A stretch of DNA of 64,000 nucleotides from Dryocosmus kuriphilus (taxonomy: Eukaryota > Arthropoda > Insecta > Hymenoptera > Cynipidae). Positions 1 to 9,262 of this stretch are shown here, in pieces (position 1 is the stretch's first letter; every line of letters starts with the position of its first letter). The notes beneath the pieces were generated by a model. The model saw only the letters and a list, made by a program, of their open reading frames with translations, searched no databases and was not told the DNA's origin. Location of the stretch: positions 252,313,989 to 252,377,988 of the forward strand of contig CM076190.1 of assembly GCA_038277395.1 (NCBI GenBank). The letters are read 5' to 3'. The position numbers were made by a program, and so were the translations under genes.

Positions 1-1
1 A

Positions 2-202
2 ATGAGGAAAAAGAAGCTGCTTACGGGAAGAAAAGAAAGAATTGATGAAGATATGACATGGAGGGAGAGAAGAAAAAGATGGCTAATAGGACAGAGGGCT
101 TGGGAGGAGAGGAGAAAATGGAATAGAGTTTGGTTTGGGAGAGACAGGTTGTGGGTGAATGAGACGGTGTGGATACGGGACGAAGAGAGAGAGAGGAGTT
201 GA
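2..202 (+). pseudogene. LINE ORF1 C-terminal fragment
   Basis: The 66 residues align with residues ~310-375 of the ORF1 protein at 3658-4872. Shared features are the run KKLLTGRKERIDEDMTWRER (compare KKLLKGRNERIEEDLTWRER) and a later segment with WLIGQ and RDRLWVN. This is the nucleic-acid-binding C-terminal part of a LINE gag-like protein. It is cut off at the window edge and not followed by a usable ORF2, so I call it a relic. Confidence 0.75.
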
Positions 203-640
203 AAGTAGGTGAGCGGTCACAAGGTCGAAGGGGAGCAGATGAGAATAAGAGCAGAGTATAAGCGCCGCGGTTTGCGAACGAGATAAGAGGAAGAATGTAG
301 GAAGAAGGGAGAGAGAGTGCGAAAAAGGGATTAAAGTAGTTTTTTGGAATGTGGTAGGGATGGATGAAGAAATTGGAAAGGCTGAGAGAAAGAGCAGGTC
401 ATACAGGGTAGAGAAGAGCCAAAATGATTCGTATAAAGGCAAAAGAAAAGTCACTAGAGTCGAGGATTACTGGACGATCAATAGAATGGAAATAGCGAGA
501 GGAAACGGAAGCTCAAGGCTTGAGCGGCAGTGCGTAGATTTAGATTAAAGATTATGAAGTTATGTACATATAGGATAAGGTATAGGAATATGTATTTGTA
601 AAATCTGCGCTGGATGCAAAGATGTGATGGTTATGTAATG

Positions 641-668
641 ACTCTCAAACCCGTAAAAGGGAGAGAGT
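641..668 (+). other. LINE 3' tail hairpin
   Basis: ACTCTC (641-646) pairs with GAGAGT (663-668) around a loop containing AAACCCGTAAAA. The same tail closes copies A (near 8330-8360) and D (near 48423-48452), and, with altered but still pairing bases, the SINE at 12503-12531. Such 3' hairpins are known recognition sites for LINE reverse transcriptases; that role here is inferred. Confidence 0.6.
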
Positions 669-688
669 ATAAATAAACGAACAACTTA

Positions 689-3120
689 AAAGATTATTGA
701 AAAAATTTGTACCAATTTAATAAATGTAAAAATATCAGAAATTAGAGTTTCTATTACAATGATTGATAATTACAAAAATTAAAATTGATACTATTAAAAA
801 TATTATTAAAATTAATTTAAAACTATCGAAAATAAATATTTAATTATAAAATAATTCAAATAAAAATTGATAGAACAAATAAAAATTACCAAAAGAGTAC
901 AAAGTAAGAAAAAAGGAAAATTGTCGACATTATGAATTAACGAATTATGAGCTATTTGAAATTTAAAAGAACAAGATTTTCAATTATCGAAAAATAAAAG
1001 TTCTGAAATATACAAATAGGAAATTTTAAAAGATCCGAAATTAAAATTATAATTTATTCATTTATTAATAACTTGTTTTTGAAAACGCAAATTATGATTA
1101 AAATTATTATTAAAACTAATTTATAATTACAAAAAATAAATATTTAATTATAAAATAAATAATATTAAAATTTATACTATTTATAAAAAATGAACAAAAA
1201 AAAATACAAATTAAGAAAAAAGAAAATTGTTGAAAATACAAATTAACGAACTATAAGCTATTTGAAATTTAAAAGAACAAGATTTTCAATTATCGAAAAA
1301 TAAAAGTTCTGAATTATACAAATAAGAAATTTTAAAATATCCGAAATTAAATTTATTAATTTATTAACTTTTTTAAAATTTTTAACAGACCAGTACTAAA
1401 ATGATTAAAATTTAAATTAATTAAAAATAACTCCAAATAAATATTTAATTTTAAAATAAATAACATAAAGCTGATAGCACTAATATAAAATGACCAAAAA
1501 AATTGAAATTAATAACGAATTTTAAAACATCTGAAACTAAAATTTACGGAATTACAAAATTTGCAAATTATAATATTAACGAGTAATAAAATTAAGAAAT
1601 TTTTATTTCCCGTAAATTCTTACATTTCCGAAATTCAAGATTGTCAAAATTAAAAAATGTCGATATTTAAAATTGACGCAAATAATCATTGAAACAAAAA
1701 ACAAAGTATTTAATTATTCGTAAATAACGAAAAAATATATAAGCAATATAAAAATTGACGAAAAAAGGTAATTGCCGGATATAAATTAAAGCTGACGAGT
1801 TATAAAATTTCGGAACTTTATGTAAGATAACGACAAAATTTTTAATTATCGAAAAATGAAAATCTCATATTATGCAAATAAAGGATTTAAAAAGATACGA
1901 AAATGTAATTTAACGAATTCTGAAATTTGCGAATTATAATATTAACGAATTATTTACTTCCCCAAAATCTTGAATTGGAGAATTTTGAAATTGCCGAAGT
2001 TTAAAATTGTCGAAATTTAAAAATGTCGATACATAAAATTGAGAAGAATAAATATTCGAATAAAAAATAAAATATGTAATTGTGAGAATAATTAAAAATA
2101 ACTAAAAAATAAATACCGAATATAAAAATTATCGAGAAAGAAAACTGCGAAAAATAATAATAATAATAATAATTTTAATGGTGATTCTAATTTTTTAAAT
2201 TTGTATTAATTTTACTATTAATTTTAATTGTTTCGAATAAATTATAAGTTTATTAATTTATTATTCTAATTTTGGAAATTTTATAAATTTGTTATTTTTT
2301 AATTCATAATTTTTCTTTTTGTATAATTAAAAATCTTGTTATTTTAAATTTCGAATAGCATATACGAGTAATTCTTTAATATGTATTTTCTACAATTCTT
2401 GTTGTTGTTAATTTTTAATGCTTCTGGCATTTTTATAAACCCTATCAATTATGAATATTGTTTATTTTATGATTACGTATTTATTTTTGTTAATTTTAAA
2501 TTAGTATTAAATAAATCGTAAATAAATTAATGATTCTAATTGTAGATATTTTTAAATTTATTATTCTCATAATTCACAATATTCATTTTTAGACAAATAG
2601 AAATGTTGATATTTTAAATTTCAAATAGCTTATAATTCGTTAATTTGTATTTTCGATACTTTTCTTCTTTCTTTAAATTTGTACTGACCTTTTCATTTTT
2701 CATTAAACCTCTGAATTATTAAAATCAATTATTTCATAATTAAGTACTAATTTTTAGTAACTTTAAATTAATTTCAATGCTAATAATTTTAATTTTTCTA
2801 AGTTCTAATAATTTTCATGGTAATTTTAATTTTGGATACTTTTCAATTTGTTATTTGTATAATTCAGAAGTTTTATTCTTCGATAATTAAAAACCTTGTT
2901 ATTTTTAATTTCAAATGGTTTATAATTCGTTAATTTCTATTTTTAACAATTTTCTTTTTAGCAATTTTATTTTTCTTTGTAATTTTTTTTAATCCTACGA
3001 ATTTTTGTACTATCTATTTTATAATTAAATATTTAATTATAGTAAATATAATTTTTTTAAAATAAATTATAAGGAAATGAATAAATAAATCATTTTAATT
3101 CCGGATATTTTTAAATTTGA
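689..3120. repeat. AT-rich ~300-bp repeat array in inverted halves
   Basis: No gene is visible. Left of ~2154 the motif GCTATTTGAAATTTAAAAGA recurs at 951 and 1257 (306 bp apart), and related units run on to ~2150. Right of the ATA run at 2154-2172 the same family appears in reverse complement, with TTTCAAATAGCTTATAATTC-like marks at 2351, 2621 and 2911 (270 and 290 bp apart). The array is thus a long degenerate inverted repeat of tandem units. The family recurs at 8385-8593, 12331-12470, 14040-14870, 39450-39875 and 45008-45660. Confidence 0.7.
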
Positions 3121-3134
3121 TATTCGTATAATTT
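3121..3134. repeat. Target site duplication, LINE copy A (left)
   Basis: The 14 bases tattcgtataattt recur at 8371-8384 immediately beyond the LINE tail. The two copies frame the element exactly and show it arrived by target-primed reverse transcription. Confidence 0.85.
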
Positions 3135-3657
3135 TGGCTTCTGGTTTCCGTGCTGATAGAGATTGCACGGTGTTTTTCGAGTGTGATCATTTTTTTACTG
3201 GGGAGTAGTGGAAAGTTGATCGAGTACGGCGATAGTGAGGTGAGTAAGGGGGCTGGGGTAAAAGTGCAAGTGTGAATGAAGGGAGAGGTAGAAGAAGGGA
3301 ACTTAAAGAAAAAATAAAGAAAATGACGAGTGTTGAATTGGAGGTTAGGTTCGCTTCGGTGGGTCGCCGGGTTTTGAGGCAGTGTGGTGGAGTGCGAGGG
3401 GTGCGCGTGAAGAGGGAGTAAAGTGGTTGCACATTGTAAAAGGAGTCAGGTAAGAGAGTTTTGAATGTAAGAGTCGTGGATAAAGAACTTAAAGTTTTGA
3501 AGTTGATAGAAAGTGACAGGAGGGGAAGGGGTGACAGGCAAAGGGGGCGTGAGCTAACGGTCAGTTAACAGGTTCGTGCAGCATGTCGGTTATATAGAGT
3601 CCACAGGACGATGCTAGAATAAGGCAGAGTGAAGCAAGAAGCGAGAGAGAAAGTAGC

Positions 3658-4872
3658 TTGGCTGACGAGGCCAGCGGAGAGGGAAGTAACGAGGATACGT
3701 TTGTTACGCCTGTGGATCCCGTAGCAACGGTAAGGGGACATAGACGCGAGAGGCCTACTAATTTAGAAAGACTTAGATCGAATTCGGGGTCGAGGGATTT
3801 ACTGCACATGTGGCGGCAGTCCACGAGCACGATTAGCAGCGAGAGTTTGTGTAGTGAAGGGGAGAAAACGGGAGATGATAATAGGAAAAGAGAGCAAGCG
3901 GGCGAAGAAACGGAGAGGGTCAAGAACATAAAAAAGGCAAAGACAAAAAAAAGAACGCAGGAGAGAGATAGGGATGAAGGGGATATGCTGCAGAAACTAG
4001 AAGCACTTATAAAGGGATTTAGAGAGGAGACTTGCGGTAAACTGAATGATATGAACAGGCAAGGGGATGAGGTAAAAGAAGAGGTAAGAAAGGTGAGACA
4101 AAAGTGGGAAGAATGGGATAAATTATGGAAAGTAGAGAAGGAAAAGGTTTGGAGGAAATTGGAAAGTATAGAGAGTAGGCAGAGAGAGAATGAGGAGGAT
4201 AGGAAAAGGGACATGAAATTGCTAGAAGAGAGAGTGAGCAAACTAGAACTAAAGAACGAGCTTAAAGTGAGAGAAGAAGGAAGTTTGGAAGAAGCGAAAG
4301 AGCGTGAGGAGTTTAAGTATGAGCAGAATGAAAGGTGGCGCTTGAGACTGATTGAGGTTAAAAGAAGGATGGAAGGGGAAGAGAAAGCGAAGAGGAAAAA
4401 GAATATAATAGCGAAAGGTATGAAAGTGGACAGTGAAAAGGGAGAGGAAGAGTTTGGAAAGCTGATGAGAGATATCGGCGCGCAAGTCAGAATGGAAGGG
4501 ATAAGAAGACTAGGAGGGAAGAAAGAGGGCAAAGAATGTATTTTTTTGGTGAAATTAGGGAGTGAGGAGGATAAGTATGAGGTTATGGAGCAGAAGAAAT
4601 TACTGAAAGGAAGGAATGAAAGAATCGAAGAAGATCTGACGTGGCGGGAAAGGAGAAGCAAATGGCTGATAGGGCAAAAGGCATGGACTGAGATGAGTAA
4701 AGGGAATAGGGTAAGGATTGGAAGAGATAGGATATGGGTAAATGGAGAGATATGGAGCTGGGGCGATGAAGTAGAAGAGCTGAGAGAGGGTAAGAAAAAG
4801 GAAGTGAATGAAGGGAACAAAAAGGCGAATACAAGTGTCACGGGGGGTTTCAAAAGGGGAAAAAAACATTAA
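3658..4872 (+). CDS. LINE ORF1 gag-like protein (copy A)
   Basis: An uninterrupted frame of about 404 codons encoding the RNA-binding chaperone-type ORF1 protein of the LINE. Residues ~1-85 are polar. Residues ~95-245 are dense in Glu, Lys and Arg with heptad-like Leu/Met/Val spacing, so a long coiled coil is likely (trimerisation in L1-type proteins). Residues ~247-375 start with KRKKNIIAKGM and end near DRIWVNGEIW, matching the RRM-plus-C-terminal-domain layout of L1-like ORF1 proteins. No ATG starts this frame: the listed start is a TTG, and the frame is open a few codons further upstream, so the native start has probably been lost. It is the only intact ORF1 of this family in the window. 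Copy C has an ATG-led but frameshifted equivalent. Confidence 0.75.
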   Translation: MADEASGEGSNEDTFVTPVDPVATVRGHRRERPTNLERLRSNSGSRDLLHMWRQSTSTISSESLCSEGEKTGDDNRKREQAGEETERVKNIKKAKTKKRTQERDRDEGDMLQKLEALIKGFREETCGKLNDMNRQGDEVKEEVRKVRQKWEEWDKLWKVEKEKVWRKLESIESRQRENEEDRKRDMKLLEERVSKLELKNELKVREEGSLEEAKEREEFKYEQNERWRLRLIEVKRRMEGEEKAKRKKNIIAKGMKVDSEKGEEEFGKLMRDIGAQVRMEGIRRLGGKKEGKECIFLVKLGSEEDKYEVMEQKKLLKGRNERIEEDLTWRERRSKWLIGQKAWTEMSKGNRVRIGRDRIWVNGEIWSWGDEVEELREGKKKEVNEGNKKANTSVTGGFKRGKKH

Positions 4873-7800
4873 TGAAAGGAATAAAGGAGAGAAAAAGCAA
4901 AAAGAGTGACGTGAAAGTAGCGCTCTGGAATGCATCAGGATTAAAAAACAAGGCTAAGGAATTTTGGGCAGAATTGCGGAAGTGGGATGTGATAATGATG
5001 AGTGAGACTTGGGTGAATGAGAAGGAGTGGAAAGGCATGAAGAAAATATGACAGAAAGCATATGCGTGGAAGATGCAAGGAGCGAGAAAGGAGCACGTAA
5101 AAGGGAGAGGAATGGATGGCATGGTGTCAGGGGTAAGAAAGGAACTGATGGTACAGTACAAGAAGGGAGAGTATATAGAAGAAACGGATGGACCAATAGT
5201 TAGAAGAAATAAAATTAGGAAAAGTTAGTGTGAATGTAGTATGCGTGTACAGAAGAAGAGGAAAGGAGGAAGGATGGAAAACAATAAGGAAATAGACAGA
5301 GGAAAAATATGAGAGTCTGGTTCTAATAGGAGGGGATTTGAATGCATGGACAGGGGAACAGGGCGGAGAGGTATGGGATAGTGAAAAGGAGAGGTTCATA
5401 AGAAACTCGAAACGAGAGGAAACGGATCGGGAGGGAAAAAGGCTACTGGAGTTGTTGGGAGAGGCGGGATGGTTCATTTGTAATGGCAACACAAAGGGGG
5501 ATGAAGAAGGGGAATATACGTATGCAGGTATAGAGGCACCGTAATAGATTACATTCTAGCAGAAGAAAGAATAAGGAAACTGATAGTTAGAATGGAAGTG
5601 GGCAAAGTGATATGCTCAGATACTCTTTCCGGTGATCGTGGCAATGAGATGTGGTGGCCAAAAATACAATAGGCGGAAGAGGGAAAGAAAGCGACAAAGG
5701 AAATTGTGAAAGGGAAGTTGGGGGTAGATAAACTTGAGAAAATTTAGAGAAAAAATAGGAAACGAGGAGATAGGGGGTTTGGAAGAGGAAGGAGTAGACA
5801 CGCTGCTAAGAAAACTAAAAAAAGTGATTGATAAGGTAAGGGAAGAGCTGAGGCCGAGAGAAACAGAAGATTGGCATAGGAGAGGTTGGTGGGATGAAGA
5901 ATGCACGGAAAGTAAATGTAAGATGAAGGAGAATATAAGAAAATGGAGGAAAGGGGAAATGGAAAAAGGAGAACTCAACAGGAGAAAGAGGGAGCACGAA
6001 AGAATGATAAAAGAGAAAAGATAGAAGGAGAAAGAAAGGTATATGGAAGAGGTAGAGTGAGCAGTAAATAAAGGGAGGGAATGGGGAGTGATACATAGGG
6101 AAAGAGGAGGAAGGAAGGGTATGAATGAAGCAATAGGAATGAAAGAATGGACGAAGCACTTCAAGGAGCTGTTAGAAGGTGTGGAGTATAGGGTAAAGGG
6201 AGAAGGAAGAAGGGCAGTAGATGGAGATGAGGACAGTGTAAACGAGATCAGTAGGGATGAGGTAAATGAGGCGATTACAAGGTTGAAAAGAAATAAGGCA
6301 ACAGGGGAAGATGGCTTGGAAAATGAAGCACTGAAATATGGAGGAACAGTGGTGACGGAAGAAATGTGGAGGATATGTAAGAAGGTACGGAAAGGAGAAG
6401 GATGGCCGGAGGAATGGAAAACAGGGCTGGTAGTACTCTTGATTAAGAAAGTGGAGGGGAAAGGGTGGAGGAATATAGAGGTATTACACTCATGTCGGTG
6501 GGATTTAAAATTTATGCGAAAGCGCTTTGAAGGGGACTGGAAAAACAGGTGGAAGAAAAGGGATTTATACAACATAATGAAACGGATTTGCGAAAAGGTA
6601 TGGGAACCATAGATAACGTCTACGAGCTAAATTACCTAGTCAATAGGAAACTAGGGGAAAGTAAAGGAAAACTAGTCGCATTGTTTGTGGATTTTAAGGC
6701 AGCATTTGTTTTTAGTCAACAGGAGGGTGTTGTGGGCAGCCATAAAAGAGAGAGGAATAGGGCGAGGATTTAGTAGAGAGGATAAAAGAAATATTTATGG
6801 ACACTAAGATAAGAGTGAAGATAGGAGACAACAAAGGTGCGGATTTCTGGACAGGAAGGGGGCTCAGACAAGGGTGTCCGTTGAGCCCACTTCTGTTTAG
6901 TATCCTTCTGACAGATTTAGAGAAGAAGTTGGAGAGGAAAGGGAAAGGAGGGACAATATTAGGAACAGGCAAATTGTATTCACTAGCTTATGCAGATGAT
7001 GTAGTGCTAGTAGCGGATGATGAAGCAGGTATGAATTTGTTGATAAGAGTGTTTGAAGACTATGTGAGAGGTAAGGATTTAACGGTGAACGTGAACAAGA
7101 CCTAGATGATGTTTTTCAGAAATAAAAGGGGTAGTTTAGAGTACGAATGGAAGATAAATAACATGGTGGTGAAGTTGGTGGATGAATTTTGCTACTTAGT
7201 GTATTGGCCGGAAACGAGAGGAGGAAGCGAGATACATGTGAGAAAGAGATTAGAATGTGCGAGCAAAGTAATGGGAAATGTATGGGGTATAGGAAAAAGA
7301 AGGTTTAAAGACGACTGGAAGATGAGAGTGTGGATGCTTGATGTGTTAGTATGGTCAGTGTTAATCTATGGAGTGGAAGTTTGGGGATGGAAAGAACATA
7401 AAAGAGTGGAAAGTTTGCATGAGAGTTTTCTGAGATGGTTGATGGGAGTGAGCTGGAGCTATTCAGGTTATATGCTAAGGGAAGAAATAGTACGAGAAAA
7501 AATGGTGTTCAGGCAATTGAAAAGAGCCTAGAAGTTCGAAGAGAAACTAAGAAGGGGAGAGGGAAGCCAAATTGCACAAGCGTGTGCCAGGGAGGTTATG
7601 GATAAAGTGAAGAGGGGTAACATGGTGTGTTCGAAATGGTTGTATGAGAGATATAAAAGGAGATGTGAATGTGGCATGCAAGTGAGGGGTAGAGAGTGGG
7701 AGGAAATAGAGCGAGAGATGAAGGCAGGACAAGGGGAGGAAAGATGGGGAAAAATCGCAGATTCGAGATACAACAGCTGGTATAGAATGGCTAGGGGGCA

Positions 7801-8180
7801 GGGGTAATGAAAGTACCTGAGAAAAATTAAAAAGGAGAACAAATGGAATAGAGTAGTAAGATTCAGAATGGGAGAGGGTGATAGAGCATGCAGGTATTGG
7901 ATGAATGAAGGAGAGAATGTATGTAGAGTATGTAGGTATGAGAAGGAAACACGGTTGCATGTGTTAGAGAGATGTACATGTGAAGAAGGAGGAGGAGAGA
8001 GTACAGAAGAGAGAATTAAATGGATTCTGAATGAAAATGGTCAGGGGGAGGAATGGATGAAGAATTTGGAACATCTGAGTGAGAGAGCTTGTTGCACAGG
8101 GTATGATAGAAAGCCAAAAAATATCGCCAAAAAAAGAGAGATTTCCGTAATATTCTTACGAACTAAAGTCAATTTTTAAA
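4873..8180 (+). pseudogene. LINE ORF2: endonuclease, reverse transcriptase, CCHC (copy A)
   Basis: The ORF starts at the ATG just after the ORF1 stop (MKGIKERKSKK). The endonuclease reads ALWNASG, then SETWVN, GGDLNAWTGEQGGE near 5332-5373, then DYILAEERI. Reverse transcriptase follows: KRNKATGEDG (~6285), VALFVDFKAAF (~6676-6710), GRGLRQGCPLSPLLFSILL (~6860-6910) and the catalytic YADD at 6989-7000. A C-terminal finger CRVCRYEKETRLHVLERC (C-x2-C-x8-H-x4-C) lies near 7925-7977. Early stops (such as the TGA after GMKKI near 5049), a TAG in KT*MMF near 7103 and several frameshifts break it, so no full protein can be made. The catalytic residues that remain are mostly intact, which points to a fairly recent loss. 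Confidence 0.82.
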
Positions 8181-8370
8181 ACTGAGAATGGCAAGAGAAA
8201 ACGGAAGCCCAGGGCAAATTCGCAAGCGCTTAGAAGAAAGATTAGTAATATAAGTCGATTTGAAGCGAATAGTGCGTAAGATAGTATAAAGCTTGTTTAT
8301 AAGAATGCTTGTAATGGTTATGTAAAGACTTTCAAACCCGCAAAAGGGAGAGAGTATAAACAAATAAAGG

Positions 8371-8384
8371 TATTCGTATAATTT
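8371..8384. repeat. Target site duplication, LINE copy A (right)
   Basis: Exact repeat of the 14 bases at 3121-3134. Confidence 0.85.
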
Positions 8385-8593
8385 ATATTCTTTATTTTTC
8401 GATAACTAGAAATTTTTTATTCTAAATTTCAGATAGTGTTTGATTCGTTCATCTGTATTTTCGTCAATTTCCTTTTTTGGTAGTTTGTGTTTTTTTCATT
8501 TTTTATTAACCCTATCAATCATTTATTTTATTTATTTTATAATTAAACATTTATTTTCTGTAATTTTAAATTAATTTTAAATAAAATAATTTT
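8385..8593. repeat. AT-rich ~300-bp repeat, continuation
   Basis: The right half of the array at 689-3120 picks up here after copy A. Subtracting the insertion puts its TTTCAGATAG mark about 270 bp after the mark at 2911, in register with the earlier spacing. Confidence 0.6.
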
Positions 8594-8605
8594 CAATACT
8601 AATTT
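8594..8605. repeat. Target site duplication, LINE copy B (left)
   Basis: The 12 bases caatactaattt recur at 12319-12330, directly after the tail of copy B. Confidence 0.75.
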
Positions 8606-8639
8606 AATTGAATTGAATGTGAATGTTATCTTAGAAAGT

Positions 8640-9235
8640 GTGAGAATGAAATCAAGATTAAAAGAATTAGTAAGGAAAACGGAAATAGAAGAGAAGACAA
8701 AACGTAGTAGAAATATAATGATTAGAGGAATAAAAGTGGATAGTGAATAAGGAAGAGAAGAAGTGGAAAGGTTATTAGGCAAAATTCGGACAAATGCACA
8801 TGTGGAAGAGGTAAATGGAGTGGGAAGGAAGAGTAAAGGTAAATCGAATGTATATATAGAGTGAAGGCGAGAAGGGAGGAAGAAGAAGATGATGTTATGA
8901 GAAAAAAGGAAGCTTTAAGGTGAGGGAAGGAAGAATACAGGAGGATATGACGTTGAATGAAAAAAGAAGAAAGTGGATGATGAAACGGAGAGCATGAAGA
9001 GAAAGAATGAAAGAGTACACGGTATGGATAGATAAATACAGGATGCGGGTAAGCGGTAATGGGTGGATATGGGATGAAGGGAAGGAAAAATAGGGCTAAA
9101 TCTATAGGGAAGTTACGTGGCGAAGAGAGAAAGTAACGAGGGCTAGTGGAAGAAGGCAAGAGATAATGGAAACAGTAGGGGGTGAAAGGAAAGAAGGAGG
9201 AGAAGGCGGAGCGACGGAATCTCCACAAAACTAGG
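8640..9235 (+). pseudogene. LINE ORF1 fragment (copy B)
   Basis: The end of the coiled coil and the RNA-binding domain can be followed in shifting frames, starting with RSRNIMIRGIKVDSE near 8706-8745 (compare NIIAKGMKVDSE in copy A). It runs through the KWMMKRRA and RMRVSGNGWIWDEG segments. There is a TAA right after VDSE and several later stops. This is a non-functional remnant of the gag-like protein. Confidence 0.6.
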
Positions 9236-9262
9236 GAGGGGCGAAAAATAATGATAAATTTA

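Larger units (their letters stand above)
1..688 (+). mobile_element. Purine-rich LINE, internally deleted copy
   Basis: This is a fragment of the LINE family seen in full at 3135-8370. Bases 1-210 match the end of its ORF1. Around 320-380 is a piece that aligns with the start of ORF2 (reading VFWNV, compare VALWNASG in copy A). The sequence then jumps to the 3' untranslated region and ends with the family tail near 688, after a hairpin at 641-668. Nearly all of ORF2 is therefore missing. The 5' part lies outside the window. Confidence 0.8.
3135..8370 (+). mobile_element. Full-length purine-rich LINE, copy A
   Basis: A 5.24-kb non-LTR retrotransposon bounded by 14-bp duplications. The order is: 5' leader (3135-3600), ORF1 (to 4872), ORF2 (endonuclease, reverse transcriptase, CCHC finger; 4873-8180), short 3' UTR and a tail ending AGAGTATAAACAAATAAAGG rather than poly(A). 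The sense strand is strongly purine-rich. The two-ORF layout with an APE-type endonuclease and a C-terminal CCHC finger fits the Jockey/R1/I broad group. I cannot settle the clade by eye. ORF2 carries many stops and shifts, so the copy is dead although structurally complete. It sits inside the AT-rich repeat, which resumes at 8385. Confidence 0.88.

Noticed and set aside
3561..4853. 430-codon open frame on the minus strand, rich in Ser, Phe, Leu and Pro
   Set aside because: It lies opposite the purine-rich LINE ORF1. Pyrimidine-rich strands lack stops by composition, and no domain is seen.
5616..6575. 319-codon minus-strand frame
   Set aside because: Same effect, opposite the LINE ORF2 of copy A.
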